DNA of 64,000 nt from Pseudomonas sp. MM223 (GTDB lineage: Bacteria > Pseudomonadota > Gammaproteobacteria > Pseudomonadales > Pseudomonadaceae), in NCBI GenBank assembly GCA_947090765.1, contig OX352322.1, positions 763,501 through 827,500 of the forward strand. The letters are read 5' to 3'. A program made the translations under genes and the position numbers. The notes below the pieces were generated by a model that worked only from the letters and a program-made list of their open reading frames with translations, made no database searches and had not been told where the DNA came from. Below are positions 44,520-55,334 of this stretch, piece after piece. The number at the start of each line of letters is the position of its first letter. Position 1 is the stretch's first letter.

Positions 44520-47500
44520 GCTACTCACCGTCTTTTCTGACGCAGAGCAGGAAGCCTTGTACGGCCTACCGGACTTCGACGATGCTCAGCGGCTGGAATA
44601 CCTGGCGTTGACCGAATCTGAACTGGCGTTCGCCAGCAGCCGGCCTAGCCTGCAGGCCCAAGTCTATTGCGTCTTGCAGATCGGCTACTTCAAGGCCAAG
44701 CATGCTTTCTTCCGCTTCGATTGGCATGAGGTCGAGGACGATTGCGCCTTCGTGCTGAGTCGCTATTTCCACGGCGAAGCGTTCGAACGCAAGGCGATCA
44801 CCAAGCATGAGCACTACAGCCAGAGGGGTCAGATCGCCGAACTGTTCGGCTACCGGTCGTGGGCGGCTAGCTTCCTGCCGCAACTGGCACAGCAGGCTGA
44901 ACAGATCGTGCGGCGCGACGTAATGCCAGGATTCGTGGCCGCCGAACTGATCGTTTGGCTCAGCGAGCACAAAATCATCCGGCCCGGCCACACCACCTTA
45001 CAAGAGCCTGGTCAGTGAAGCCCTGTCCACCGAACGCAGGCGCTTGGGCGGCTTGCTGGCAGAAGTGTTGGACGAATCGGCCAAAGCTGCGCTGGGCCAG
45101 CTCCTGGTGCGTGACGACACCCTGTCTCAACTGGCAGCGCTCAAGCAGGACGCTAAAGATTTCGGCTGGCGTCAGATGGCAGGGGAGCGCGAGAAGCGCG
45201 CCACGCTGAAGTCCTTGCACGGGATCGCCAAGGCGCTGCTGCCCAAGCTCGGCATCTCGCAGCAGAACCTGCTGTACTACGCGAGCCTGGCGAACTTCTA
45301 TACCGTCCATGACCTGCGCCACCTGAAGGCGGAGCAGACCCGGCTCTACCTGCTGTGCTATGCCTGGGTACGTTACCGGCAGCTCACCGACAACCTGGTC
45401 GACGCGATGGCCTTCCACATGAAAAAACTTGAGGACGAGAGCCGCACGGGTGCGAAACAGTCCTTTGTCGCCGAACAGCTGCGACGCCATCAGGAAACGC
45501 CGCAGGTTGGCCGCCTGCTGTCGCTGTACGTGGACGACAGCGTGGCCGATCCGACGCCGTTCGGCGAGGTGCGCCAACGCGCCTACAAAATCATGTCCAG
45601 GGAATTGCTGCAAAACACGGCGCAGCGCATGAGCGTCAAGCCACTGAACAAACTGGCGCTGCACTGGCAGGCGGTGGACGGCCTGGCCGAACGCATTCGA
45701 CGCCATCTACGGCCGCTGTACGTCGCGCTCGACTTCGCCGGCACGGCCCCCGATAACCCATGGCTCGCGGCGCTGACTTGGGCCAAGAGCGTGTTCGCCA
45801 AGCAGCAGCGCCTATCACAACGGCCACTCGACGAATGTCCGGCGGCAACGCTGCCGAAACGCTTGCGTCCGTACCTGCTGATGTTCGATGCCGAAGGCAC
45901 GCCGACAGGCCTGCATGCCGATCGTTACGAATTCTGGCTTTACCGTCAGGTCAGGAAACGCTTCCAGGCGGGCGAGCTCTACATTGACGACAGCTTGCAG
46001 CACCGGCATTTGTCCGACGAGTTGGTTTCGATGGACGAGAAAGCCGCCGTGCTCGCGCAGATGGACATCCCCTTCCTGCGGCAGCCGGTCAGTGCCCAGC
46101 TCGATGCACTGGCGGCCGAGTTGCGTGCGCAATGGGTGGCGTTCAATCGCGAGCTGAAACAGGGCAAGCTGACGCACCTGGAATACGACAAGGACACGCA
46201 GAGACTGACCTGGCGCAAGCCCAAGGGGGAGAACCAGAAGGCGCGCGAGCAAGCTCTCTACGAGCAACTGCCATACTGCGATGTCGCCGACGTGTTTCGC
46301 TTCGTCAACGGTCAGTGCCAGTTCCTGTCGGCGCTGACACCATTGCAGCCACGCTATGCGAAGAAGGTAGCCGACGCCGACAGTCTGATGGCGGTGATCA
46401 TTGCCCAAGCCATGAACCACGGCAACCAGGTTATGGCACGTACCAGCGACATCCCGTACCACGTCCTGGAGAGTACCTACCAGCAGTACCTGCGCCAGGC
46501 GACGCTACATGTGGCCAACGATTGCATCAGCAACGCCATCGCCGCACTGCCGATCTTCCCGCATTACTCGTTCGACCTCGATTCGTTGTACGGTGCCGTT
46601 GATGGGCAGAAATTCGGCGTCGAGCGACCAACTGTGAAGGCGCGCTACTCGCGCAAATATTTCGGCCGCGGCAAGGGCGTCGTCGCCTACACGCTGCTGT
46701 GCAATCACGTGCCGTTGAACGGCTACCTGATAGGCGCACACGAGTACGAGGCTCACCACGTGTTCGACATCTGGTACCGCAACACGTCGGACATCGTGCC
46801 GAGCGCGATCACCGGCGACATGCACAGCATCAACAAGGCCAACTTCGCCATCCTGCACTGGTTCGGACTTCGTTTCGAGCCGCGCTTCACCGACCTCGAC
46901 GACCAGTTGCAGGAGCTGTATTGCGCCGATGATCTGGCATTGTACGAGAAATGCCTGATCCGGCCGGCTGGCCAGATCGACCGGCAACTCATCGTCGGTG
47001 AGAAGGCGAACATCGACCGAATCGTCGCCACACTGGGCCTGAAGGAAATGACGCAGGGCACGCTGATCCGCAAGCTGTGCACCTATACGGCGCCGAACCC
47101 GACGCGGCGCGCAATCTTCGAGTTCGACAAGCTCATCCGCAGTATCTACACACTGCGCTACCTGCGCGACCCGCAACTGGAGCGTAATGTTCACCGCTCG
47201 CAGAACCGCATTGAGTCCTATCACCAGCTACGCTCGACCATCGCCCAAGTCGGTGGGAAGAAGGAATTGACCGGCCGCACCGACATCGAAATCGAGATCA
47301 GCAACCAGTGCGCCAGGCTGATCGGCAACGCGATCATCTTCTACAACTCGGCGATCCTGTCCCTGCTGCTGACGAAGTACGAGGCAGCTGGCAATGCCAA
47401 GGCGCTGGCGTTGATCACGCAGATGTCGCCAGCGGCCTGGCGGCACATCCTGCTGAACGGGCATTACACCTTCCAGACTGACGGCAAGTTCATCGACCTG

Positions 47501-47533
47501 GATGCGCTCGTGGCGGGACTGGAGCTGGGCTGA
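44503..47533 (+). pseudogene. tnpA: Tn3-family transposase TnpA, one frameshift
   Basis: From ATG 44503 a DUF4158-type N-terminus (LTVFSDAEQEALYGLPDFDD) runs to a stop at 45016. The protein continues in another frame (SLVSEALSTERRRLGGLLAE) to 47533. Removing one T at 44998-44999 gives about 1009 aa. Catalytic DDE: Asp in AVDGQKFGV, Asp in ITGDMHSINK, Glu in NRIESYHQLR. It acts on the IRs. If the frameshift is real the element needs a transposase in trans. Confidence 0.88.
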
Positions 47534-47565
47534 CGGAAATTTCTGGGATTCCGGCGTACAACCCC
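47531..47565 (-). repeat. Internal right IR of the 7.2-kb Tn3 unit
   Basis: The tail of tnpA is followed by TGACGGAAATTTCTGGGATT and CCGGCGTACAACCCC, identical to the outer IRR at 60763-60797. It is flanked by ATACC, which does not match the ATAAG duplication. Confidence 0.88.
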
Positions 47566-47680
47566 ATACCCGAATATAGCCAAGTGTTTGAGTGGCTGGC
47601 GTACTTTTTATCTGTTCTTCAATATCAATTGTGAGATTATCAGCTAGATGCTTCATGCTTGGTATAACAAAATAATTTAG

Positions 47681-47780
47681 ACCCTATTGTTATACATATA
47701 ACAAAAGATTCTTTCAACCCTATTGTTATATAAAATTCAAGGGATAAAAACATAACAATAGGGTATACCCTATTGTTATG
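47681..47780. repeat. Four 13-bp ACCCTATTGTTAT repeats with a 30-bp palindrome
   Basis: Direct copies lie at 47681-47693, 47717-47729 and 47767-47779, with an inverted copy at 47752-47764. The last two form a perfect 30-bp palindrome (47751-47780). The surroundings are very AT-rich. The pattern suggests binding sites for a replication or partition protein; no such gene is present here. Confidence 0.75.
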
Positions 47781-47820
47781 TTTTTTAATGTTCTAATAAA
47801 AAATATCTTGCCTCCATTAC

Positions 47821-47885
47821 ACGACACATAAGTTGTCATTTACGACACATAGAATGTTATTGAGCGATACATAACTTGTTATTGA
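47821..47885 (+). repeat. Three iteron-like 21-22 bp repeats
   Basis: Units ACGACACATAAGTTGTCATT, ACGACACATAGAATGTTATT and GCGATACATAACTTGTTATT follow each other with 21-22 bp spacing, the helical periodicity of plasmid iterons. With the repeats just upstream this looks like the oriV of an AT-rich plasmid that lost its rep gene. Confidence 0.65.
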
Positions 47886-47886
47886 T

Positions 47887-47917
47887 AAAAAACCGCCATT
47901 ATTGGCGGTTTTTTATC
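47887..47917. terminator. Bidirectional terminator
   Basis: AAAAACCGCC, ATTATT, GGCGGTTTTTT lies directly after the iterons. From here to 48090 I see no gene. Confidence 0.8.
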
Positions 47918-48090
47918 AAGTCTCATATTAATTTTAGAAAATTAAAACTTTATGGGTTTTGCAAAATCAATAATACTTGGACATCTATGCTTGTTTTATC
48001 GGGACATTTTTTCTGCTTTAGGGTTAATGAGACTACATAAAACCTTGGAACATTGGTTGGTAAATAAGCGTGGAACGTGAGTAATCAATA

Positions 48091-48126
48091 AAAAGCCGTT
48101 CTGGTGCCCTACACTCCAGAACGGTT
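48091..48126 (-). terminator. Terminator of the htx-ptx operon
   Basis: CCGTTCTGG and CCAGAACGG form a 9-bp stem. On the minus strand it is followed by CTTTTTATT, about 75 nt downstream of the ptxE stop. Confidence 0.85.
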
Positions 48127-48199
48127 TAATCTAATATCATGATATGTCACGGCAAACTTCACACTTTCTAACTGTTGGCATAAACAACATACCATCCAT

Positions 48200-49057
48200 C
48201 TACTGAAGTAGAAATTTTTTGAAATGTGCCGATGGTGTATTTTCAAGCATATTGCCACGACAAATAACGTAAAGATTTTTGTAGGGGGTGATCCCTTCAA
48301 TTTTAACGCTTCTTAGTCGACCACTCTCGCACTCATCGACCACAGACGAAGAGATCACCAATGAAATACCCAAGCCTGCCTGTACTGCCCGTTTAACCGC
48401 CTCTGTGCTTCCAAGCTGCATAGATACACCAATAGAATCTGCCACGCTTCCGAAAAAATGCTGTAACAGACGCCCTGTGCCGCTACTTGTTTCTCCCCCC
48501 AGCAATTTCTCTCCCTTCAGCCAATCTAATGGAATACTCGCCAATTTGGCCCACGGATGCTCCACCGGCACAATCACAGCTAGTGCTTCACTTCGCCAAA
48601 CGCATGCATCAAATCCCTCTCGTTGATCCCACCATTCCATAATGGCCACATCGACTTCAAAGTTTTCCAGTTTTTTCACAATGGTAAGATTATCGCCAAT
48701 GACTACATCAAAATTGCAAGTTGCTGTTTTCTTGAACCGCCTCAAGTGCGGTGGCAATACATAGATGCCGATATTCGAGCTCGCGCCTATTACAAGACGA
48801 TTTGTGTCGAATAATGCGCACGCTCTGGATCCGGTGCGCACTAGGTTTTCCGCATAAGGCAAAAACACTTTGCCTTCCTCTGTGAGCGTACTACCTGCGT
48901 TGTTTCGCACAATCAGATTGACACTCAGCGACTCTTCTAGGCGCCTAACATGCTGAGTCACAGCTGACTGTGAGAGCCCTGTGTGCTTGGCTGCTTCACG
49001 AAAGCCACCCCGATTCACGACAGCCAGAAAAGTAACTACGCGTTCAAGATTGATCAA
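48200..49057 (-). CDS. ptxE: LysR-family regulator PtxE
   Basis: This 285-aa LysR protein has an N-terminal winged helix ([36 protein letters not shown]) and an effector domain ([20 protein letters not shown]). It overlaps the ptxD stop by 4 nt, as in known ptxDE pairs, so I call it PtxE. Its effector is unknown. It is more AT-rich than the htx genes, like ptxD. Confidence 0.85.
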   Translation of the reverse strand: MINLERVVTFLAVVNRGGFREAAKHTGLSQSAVTQHVRRLEESLSVNLIVRNNAGSTLTEEGKVFLPYAENLVRTGSRACALFDTNRLVIGASSNIGIYVLPPHLRRFKKTATCNFDVVIGDNLTIVKKLENFEVDVAIMEWWDQREGFDACVWRSEALAVIVPVEHPWAKLASIPLDWLKGEKLLGGETSSGTGRLLQHFFGSVADSIGVSMQLGSTEAVKRAVQAGLGISLVISSSVVDECESGRLRSVKIEGITPYKNLYVICRGNMLENTPSAHFKKFLLQ

Positions 49058-50061
49058 TTAACGCCTTCCAAAATTGGATTATTGATAGCATCGGATGGCC
49101 TTTGGCCGGTCAGTGCCTGTAAGATATTATTGGCTGCTAGTTGCTCGATTTCGAAACGCACGTCGTCGACCGCAGACCCCAAATGTGGGGTGAAAAATGT
49201 TTGCGCTGTATTGGTCAGTAACTCCTGCGGAATAGCTGTTGGCCTATCAACACGGATCCACTCTTCCAATTCGAAAACATCTGCCGCATAACCCGCCAAT
49301 TTTCCAGATTCAAGTGCTTCGGCAACAGCTAATTCATCGACAACTGAACCACGACACGCATTGATCAAGTAGCTTCCTGTGCGCATTGTGCCAATTGTTT
49401 CTGCATTCAATAAGTGCAAAGTTTGCGGCGTCATTGGCAGCATAGGTACAACAAAGTCACTGCTACTTAATAATTCATCGAGACTCACCTGTCGTGCATT
49501 CCAGGCCTTTTCCTGCTCTTGATTCAAGGCGATGTCATCGCAATAAAGCACCCGCATATCAAAACTCGATAAGCGCTTCGCAATCGCTCGCCCGACCGCA
49601 CCCATACCGATGATTCCGAGTGTGCGTCCTGTTAAACCCGTTCCGTATAGTTCCGGTCTCCACCCGTTAAATCCGTGAGTTCGGATACGGCGATCCCCCT
49701 CGGCCAGATGGCGAGTCAGGCCAAGAAGCAATCCAATTGTCAGCTCCGCCGTTGGGATGGTCAGAAGGTCCGGCACGATGCTGAACCAAATACCACGGCG
49801 GGTACAAGCATCGACATCAAAGTTGTCATAGCCTTTGAGTGCTGCAGCTACAATCTTCAATTTAGGGCAGGACGCAAGAAAATCATCATCGATACTGTCA
49901 GGCATGAATACCATCAGTGCGTCAGCATCCTTTGCTCTCTCCAGCAATTCTGCGCGCGACATAGTATCGCGGGTCATGTTGGGAACGACATCCGCAACAG
50001 ATTGTAAATAATCGATAATTTCAGGATGAACCCAGTGGGTAAGAACTATTTTTTGTTTCAT
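49054..50061 (-). CDS. ptxD: Phosphite dehydrogenase PtxD (NAD-dependent)
   Basis: This 335-aa D-2-hydroxyacid dehydrogenase-family enzyme oxidises phosphite to phosphate with NAD+. Rossmann motif [12 protein letters not shown] has its Gly at 152, 154 and 157. Residues known in P. stutzeri PtxD are conserved: Lys76 (ALKGYDN), Trp134, Tyr139, Arg237 ([10 protein letters not shown]), Glu266 (VFELEEW) and His near 293 (TPHLGSAV). Asp175 after the second strand fits NAD preference. It lies downstream of a degenerate ptxD copy and directly before ptxE. Confidence 0.93.
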   Translation of the reverse strand: MKQKIVLTHWVHPEIIDYLQSVADVVPNMTRDTMSRAELLERAKDADALMVFMPDSIDDDFLASCPKLKIVAAALKGYDNFDVDACTRRGIWFSIVPDLLTIPTAELTIGLLLGLTRHLAEGDRRIRTHGFNGWRPELYGTGLTGRTLGIIGMGAVGRAIAKRLSSFDMRVLYCDDIALNQEQEKAWNARQVSLDELLSSSDFVVPMLPMTPQTLHLLNAETIGTMRTGSYLINACRGSVVDELAVAEALESGKLAGYAADVFELEEWIRVDRPTAIPQELLTNTAQTFFTPHLGSAVDDVRFEIEQLAANNILQALTGQRPSDAINNPILEGVN

Positions 50062-50086
50062 GTGTATACCGGATTTTTTATATGGG

Positions 50087-50781
50087 TTAGCTACTTGAAC
50101 TTGCGACGCAAGAATGATTTATGGTGTGGTGGGTATCTGACGACATCGGCAGCATGGGAATGATGAAATCGCTTGTCGCCAATAGCTGGTCCAGCGATGT
50201 TCTGCTCGCATTCCATGCCCTTTCCGACTCTTGCGGCAAAGGCTGCGGATCCGTGTACTGAATTTGCATATCGAAGGCGGCCAGCCGCTTTGCGACCGCC
50301 CGCCCGACCGCTCGACCGCTCCCGTCCCAATGATGCCGGCGGTTTTACCCGTCAAACCTGTGCCATAAAACCGCGGGGTCCAACCATTGAACTGGCGTGA
50401 TCGAATGTAATTATCACCTTGCAGCATATTCCGTGTGATGCTCAGCAACAGGCCAATCGTTAGTTCAGCTGTGGGACTCGTAAGCAAATCAGGAACAATC
50501 GTAAACCAAATCCCATGGCGGGTACATGCCTCGACATCAAAGTTGTCATATCCTTTAAGCGCGGCGCCGATGACCTTCAGATTGGGGCACGCGGATAGAA
50601 AATCCGCATCTATGCTATCCGGCATAAACACCATCATCCCGTCCGCATCATTGGTGCGCAACAGTACCTCTTCCCGCGACATGGTTGAATCGGACTGATT
50701 GGAAATTACTTCAGCGGCGGTCTCAAGGAGGGCCAGCGTGTCAGGGTGGATTCGATGCGTTGTTACGATTCTTGGTTTCAT
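50087..50781 (-). pseudogene. Degenerate second ptxD (ptxD')
   Basis: From ATG 50781 a PtxD-like N-terminus is read ([60 protein letters not shown]). Near 50310 an extra 8 bp (GCGGTCGA, a tandem duplication) shifts the frame. The proper frame resumes ([20 protein letters not shown]) and homology ends about 50100. The last third, with the catalytic Arg, Glu and His, is missing. It differs clearly from the intact ptxD, so the two were not made by a recent tandem duplication. It overlaps htxD by 4 nt, the place of the original ptxD. Confidence 0.88.
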
Positions 50782-51602
50782 GGGACCTCTGAGGAACGAA
50801 CTACGCGACATGCCGCTGCAACGGGCTCGTCTCTGTCGCTGTGTACGGCACGCTGCTGATAAATGGATCGTATCTTTTGCATCATGCCTTGATCATTCGG
50901 TTGGTTAGCCATATTCAAACTGATTCGCCCATCCCGCAATCCCACGACTCGATCAGACACTTCAAGTGCCAGGTCTACCTGGTGCAGGCTGCACAGGACC
51001 GCGACATTAAGATCTGTAGCCGCGGCTTTCAGCGTTTGCAGAACCGAGCGCGCCGTCAGCGGATCGAGGCTGGAGACGGGTTCGTCCGCAATAATAATCT
51101 TGGGCTTCTGCGCCAAGGCTCGCGCTATCGCAATACGCTGTTGCTGACCGCCTGACAGCAGTTGCGTAGGCGTGTTTGCATAATCGAGCATGCCGACCCG
51201 GTCCAGACATTCGAACGCGAGCACTTTGTCAGCCCGGCTGAAGCTTTTCAATGTGACGCGCCAAATGGGCATCTCTGCCAGACGCGCACCCAATACATTC
51301 TCGAGTGCTGAGAACCTTTTCACCAGGTGCAGTTGTTGGAACACGAACCCGATCTGGCCACGTACTGCCCGCAGACGCGCCGGAGACAGTTCATGTATGG
51401 ATTCTCCGAGCGCCACGATAGAACCGGAGTCAATCGGCTCAAGGCCAGTGAGACATCGGAAAAGCGTCGACTTCCCTGCCCCGCTTGTGCCGAGCAAGGC
51501 AACCATTGAGCCGTGACGTACTTCGAAGTCAATCGATTCCAGGACAACTTTATTGCCGTATGACTTACCGACATTCTTTAACTGCAACGCTACATCTTTC
51601 AT
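50778..51602 (-). CDS. htxD: HtxD/PhnC-like ABC transporter ATPase
   Basis: This 274-aa ATPase starts at ATG 51602 ([20 protein letters not shown]). It has Walker [13 protein letters not shown]-loop [11 protein letters not shown], signature [17 protein letters not shown] and Walker [14 protein letters not shown]. It energises uptake of hypophosphite and perhaps phosphite with HtxBC. The name follows order in the htxABCD-ptxDE loci; by sequence alone PtxA or PhnC is possible. Confidence 0.8.
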   Translation of the reverse strand: MKDVALQLKNVGKSYGNKVVLESIDFEVRHGSMVALLGTSGAGKSTLFRCLTGLEPIDSGSIVALGESIHELSPARLRAVRGQIGFVFQQLHLVKRFSALENVLGARLAEMPIWRVTLKSFSRADKVLAFECLDRVGMLDYANTPTQLLSGGQQQRIAIARALAQKPKIIIADEPVSSLDPLTARSVLQTLKAAATDLNVAVLCSLHQVDLALEVSDRVVGLRDGRISLNMANQPNDQGMMQKIRSIYQQRAVHSDRDEPVAAACRVVRSSEVP

Positions 51603-51635
51603 TGCGAACCGCCCTTCCAGTAATACGTGAAGCAA

Positions 51636-52484
51636 TCAGTTATTCGCAGGGAGAGTTTCGAATCCCTCGCGTTTTGTGTCCAATATCAAGTACCTGAGCC
51701 GGTCACTGATGAAATCGATTGCCGACACCATCAGCAATACAACCGCCAGTACCGTAATCATCTTGTTGAATTCCAACAAGTCCACAGTATCTTTCAGGGT
51801 CTGCCCAATTCCACCTGCGCCTACGATGCCCAGTACTGTGGACGTTCTGACACTGAATTCCCAAATGTATAGAACGCTCGCGATCAGGTGCGGCATAACA
51901 TCCGGGATCAGACCGTAGCGGATAATCTTTGCCCTGCTGGCACCGGTCAAGGCGAGCGCATCCAATGGCCCTTGGTCAACGGGCTCGATGGCTTCAGCAA
52001 ACATTTTGCCGATTGCCCCTACCATGTGGAAAGTAATGGCCAGTACGCCGGAGAACGGACCGAAGCCCACTGCTGCTACAAATACAAGTGCATAGACAAA
52101 TGTCTCCGTGCCGCGGCTGGCGTTCAGGATGGCGCGGGATACCCGATAGGTCCACTTGTTCGGACAGGTATTACGCGCAGCCATGAGTGCCAGCGGAAAT
52201 GCCATGATTGTGGCGAATATCGTGCCAATCGTCGCCATGGCGAGCGTCTCGCCAGCCCCTTTTAGAATGACGTCCAGGTCGCTCAGGTCGGGTGGAAACA
52301 TCTGCACGACGAATGACCATAGTCTCGGTAAACCGGCGCCTAGCTTCTGGAATTCTATCTGACACACGTACCAGGCCACTGCCAGCAAACTGAGTACTAC
52401 GACCGACGTTGCAAAATGCCGCTTTCTCCTGGCTACGTCCCTCTTGACATTAGCCAGCATGACTTCTTCGATTCGCTGATTCAT
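51636..52484 (-). CDS. htxC: HtxC/PhnE-like ABC transporter permease
   Basis: This 282-aa inner-membrane permease starts at ATG 52484 with AGAGGATGA upstream. The first helix is FATSVVVLSLLAVAWYVC. Others include MATIGTIFATIMAFPLALMA. The EAA-type loop ALALTGASRAKIIRYGLIPD contacts the ATPase. It partners HtxB and HtxD. The gap to htxD is 33 nt. Confidence 0.82.
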   Translation of the reverse strand: MNQRIEEVMLANVKRDVARRKRHFATSVVVLSLLAVAWYVCQIEFQKLGAGLPRLWSFVVQMFPPDLSDLDVILKGAGETLAMATIGTIFATIMAFPLALMAARNTCPNKWTYRVSRAILNASRGTETFVYALVFVAAVGFGPFSGVLAITFHMVGAIGKMFAEAIEPVDQGPLDALALTGASRAKIIRYGLIPDVMPHLIASVLYIWEFSVRTSTVLGIVGAGGIGQTLKDTVDLLEFNKMITVLAVVLLMVSAIDFISDRLRYLILDTKREGFETLPANN

Positions 52485-52608
52485 TGGTTCATCCTCTGTG
52501 GTATCGCGATGCGCGCCCGTATGTTCGTGCAGCGGAGACAAGGGAGCTGGCGTGCGTCAGTCCACCTTGTCGTCCGCTGCCCTCATCCAAGAACGGACCC
52601 CTCGTGCT

Positions 52609-53520
<912 letters not shown>

Positions 53521-53529
53521 TTAAAGACT

Positions 53530-54390
53530 TCAGTAGTACTTTTGAGTCAAAGCTCGTTGACTTTCAAAGATGCGATCACCGTACATCGACAACGGATACG
53601 GGACAGTCAAAGGGAGTTCCACCATGCGCGGGAATACGGTGGATCGGCCAGAGACCATGAGGCTTTCATAATCCCCATAGTTGCCACAGCCCAGAAGTGG
53701 CCAGGCATCAGCCGCGGCATAGCCGATGAGCAGAAAACGCCGCCTGATCGTTGAGTGGTTTGGGCCTGAACCATGAAGGGTCCGGACGTGATGCAACGTG
53801 ACAGTTCCTACGGGTCCCGTCAGTAACTCCCCTTCTGTCGGGTCGAGCGCTTCGTCCCAGTTGGAGCGAGAGATCGCGTGGCAAAACTCGCCCGTCTCGA
53901 CGTTCCGGTGGTCGTACACTTTTCCTTTGTGGGAGCCTGGCAAGCATGCCATCGCGCCATTTTTCTCACTTGTCTCGTCGAGGAAAATTCCGAGAGTAAG
54001 AAAATCATCGTTTGTGTGGGGATAGAATGCCCAGTCCTGATGCCACTGGACTGGCGCGCCTGATGGCGGCTTGAAGTTGATTTTGCTATTGTGCAAACGG
54101 ATGTTTTCGCCCAGGAAATGCCGAAGCAAATCGACGATTTTTTCCGACCTGACCAAAGAATCTATTGCATCGAAATAAAGGTGAGGATTCTCGACGCGAC
54201 GCAGTAGCTTCGTCGTCTCGCCATTCTTCTTTTCGAACTGGTAAGTCTCATTGTCCGAAGCTACGCCAATAGCTCCCAATTCAATTTGCTTGACGTCTTC
54301 AAGAATCTTCGCTACTTCCTCCGCGGAGAAAAAGCTTTCAATCTTCGTATATCCCTTGTCGAGATATTCGCGTTGCTGCTCTGCAAACAT
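53530..54390 (-). CDS. htxA: Hypophosphite:2-oxoglutarate dioxygenase HtxA
   Basis: This 286-aa Fe(II)/2-oxoglutarate dioxygenase of the PhyH fold starts at ATG 54390 (MFAEQQREYLDKGYTKIESF). The iron triad is visible: His117 and Asp119 in VQWHQDWAFYPHTNDD and His206 in HHVRTLHGSGPNH. The Arg cluster at 216-218 would bind 2-oxoglutarate. HtxA oxidises hypophosphite to phosphite, which PtxD then oxidises. First gene of the operon, with a Pho box 136 nt upstream of the ATG. A bare PhyH enzyme could do otherwise, but the ABC transporter and PtxD make HtxA the best call. Confidence 0.87.
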   Translation of the reverse strand: MFAEQQREYLDKGYTKIESFFSAEEVAKILEDVKQIELGAIGVASDNETYQFEKKNGETTKLLRRVENPHLYFDAIDSLVRSEKIVDLLRHFLGENIRLHNSKINFKPPSGAPVQWHQDWAFYPHTNDDFLTLGIFLDETSEKNGAMACLPGSHKGKVYDHRNVETGEFCHAISRSNWDEALDPTEGELLTGPVGTVTLHHVRTLHGSGPNHSTIRRRFLLIGYAAADAWPLLGCGNYGDYESLMVSGRSTVFPRMVELPLTVPYPLSMYGDRIFESQRALTQKYY

Positions 54391-54509
54391 GGTGATGCTC
54401 CAAGGTCTTCCAACGAATAATCGGGAGGGCAAACTGCGGCTCCTTCCGGCATGCTGATTCGATCATGTAATCAATAAGTAACTTTGATCTACAGATCGAT
54501 CATGAAAGG

Positions 54510-54543
54510 ATGGTAGATCGTCGGTATGACATAGGCATGACAG
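54510..54543 (-). promoter_or_regulatory. Pho box and -10 of the htx-ptx operon
   Basis: On the minus strand CTGTCAT-GCCT-ATGTCAT (54526-54543) matches the PhoB box (CTGTCAT N4 CTGTCAY) at all but one base. TACCAT (54510-54515) follows after 10 nt as a -10, the standard geometry of PhoB promoters. Phosphate-starvation control of htx and ptx operons is known in P. stutzeri. Confidence 0.82.
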
Positions 54544-54707
54544 CGGGACGCGGAATGCAACACAGAAGGATGGTCGCAGCGCCTGGCAAGCGCCGCCCGT
54601 GTCGCTTTCTGCCTACGTCACAATAGGCCTTTGCACGATAATATCTGCTGTTCACCCCCGCAAATGGCAGTGAACAACCCGCTGCCACCAAACTGGAGAG
54701 AGCCGCT

Positions 54708-54832
54708 ATGCAACTCACCGTCGAGACGAACGTACGAGCCCCGATTGAACGGGTGTGGGAGGCGTACACCACACCCGACGAGATAATTCGCTGGAATGCG
54801 GCCTCAGATGACTGGCACACCACCAGGGCCAT
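54708..54832 (+). pseudogene. 5' fragment of an AHSA1/SRPBCC-family gene
   Basis: About 41 codons read MQLTVETNVRAPIERVWEAY and EIIRWNAASDDWHTTRA, the typical start of an SRPBCC (YndB/AHSA1) protein with a good GAGAGA site upstream. Similarity stops near 54832, where an unrelated fragment is joined. The 54544-54707 stretch upstream holds only its promoter region. Confidence 0.7.
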
Positions 54833-55140
54833 TGTGGAGGAGTGCATGCGGTGCCATCAGTGGCGGTCGCTCAGAGGACGGCGCCGAGTATGTGACAGAG
54901 GCCATCCTTTACTTGGAGGATTCCAATCCGCATGACAATCGAGCCGTTCGAGTGACTATTGAAGGACAGAGAGTAGGGTATCTGTCGCGACAGAATGCGC
55001 GCCTTTATCGAAAGCAATTAAAACAATTGGGCCATGCGCAGATCGTCTGTAAGTGTGATGCAATGATAGTCGGCGGGTGGCACCGTTCACCTGCGGATGC
55101 GGGGCACTTCGGTGTCAAGCTTGATCTGCCAGTTGTATAG
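54833..55140 (+). pseudogene. Fragment of a HIRAN-domain protein
   Basis: In a frame different from the AHSA1 piece, YLEDSNPHDNRAVRVTIEGQ, RVGYLSRQNARLYRKQL and CDAMIVGGW form a HIRAN domain, a module that senses damaged or single-stranded DNA ends. It lacks its own start. Joined to the AHSA1 remnant by a rearrangement. Confidence 0.65.
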
Positions 55141-55189
55141 TTCCTGCCTGTCCATTCAAGCCTATACGCTTCACGGGTTCGTGGAGGAC

Positions 55190-55297
55190 TGTAAACAACC
55201 TCGTTGGTCGGTCGGCATTTGTTTACATAAACTTTTTCTCAGTGCTCTCCCTATTGAGAAAAGCCCCATTGTTGCTGGGGAAATTTAGAAGTTTACA
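55190..55297. repeat. Three TGTAAAC/GTTTACA motifs
   Basis: TGTAAAC at 55190-55196, GTTTACA at 55221-55227 and GTTTACA at 55291-55297 precede the methyltransferase-HNH gene. Possibly operator sites; weak by itself. Confidence 0.3.
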
Positions 55298-55334
55298 AAC
55301 TTAGGTATACATAACCCTTCTGAGTGACCGCTCC

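Noticed and set aside
40391..47565. The 7.2-kb Tn3 unit as the element that inserted last
   Set aside because: Its right flank (ATACC) does not match the left flank (ATAAG), whereas the outer right end does.
49054..50061. Glyoxylate or D-lactate dehydrogenase instead of PtxD
   Set aside because: PtxD-specific residues (Lys76, Trp134, Tyr139, Arg237, Glu266) and the htx/ptxE neighbours favour PtxD.
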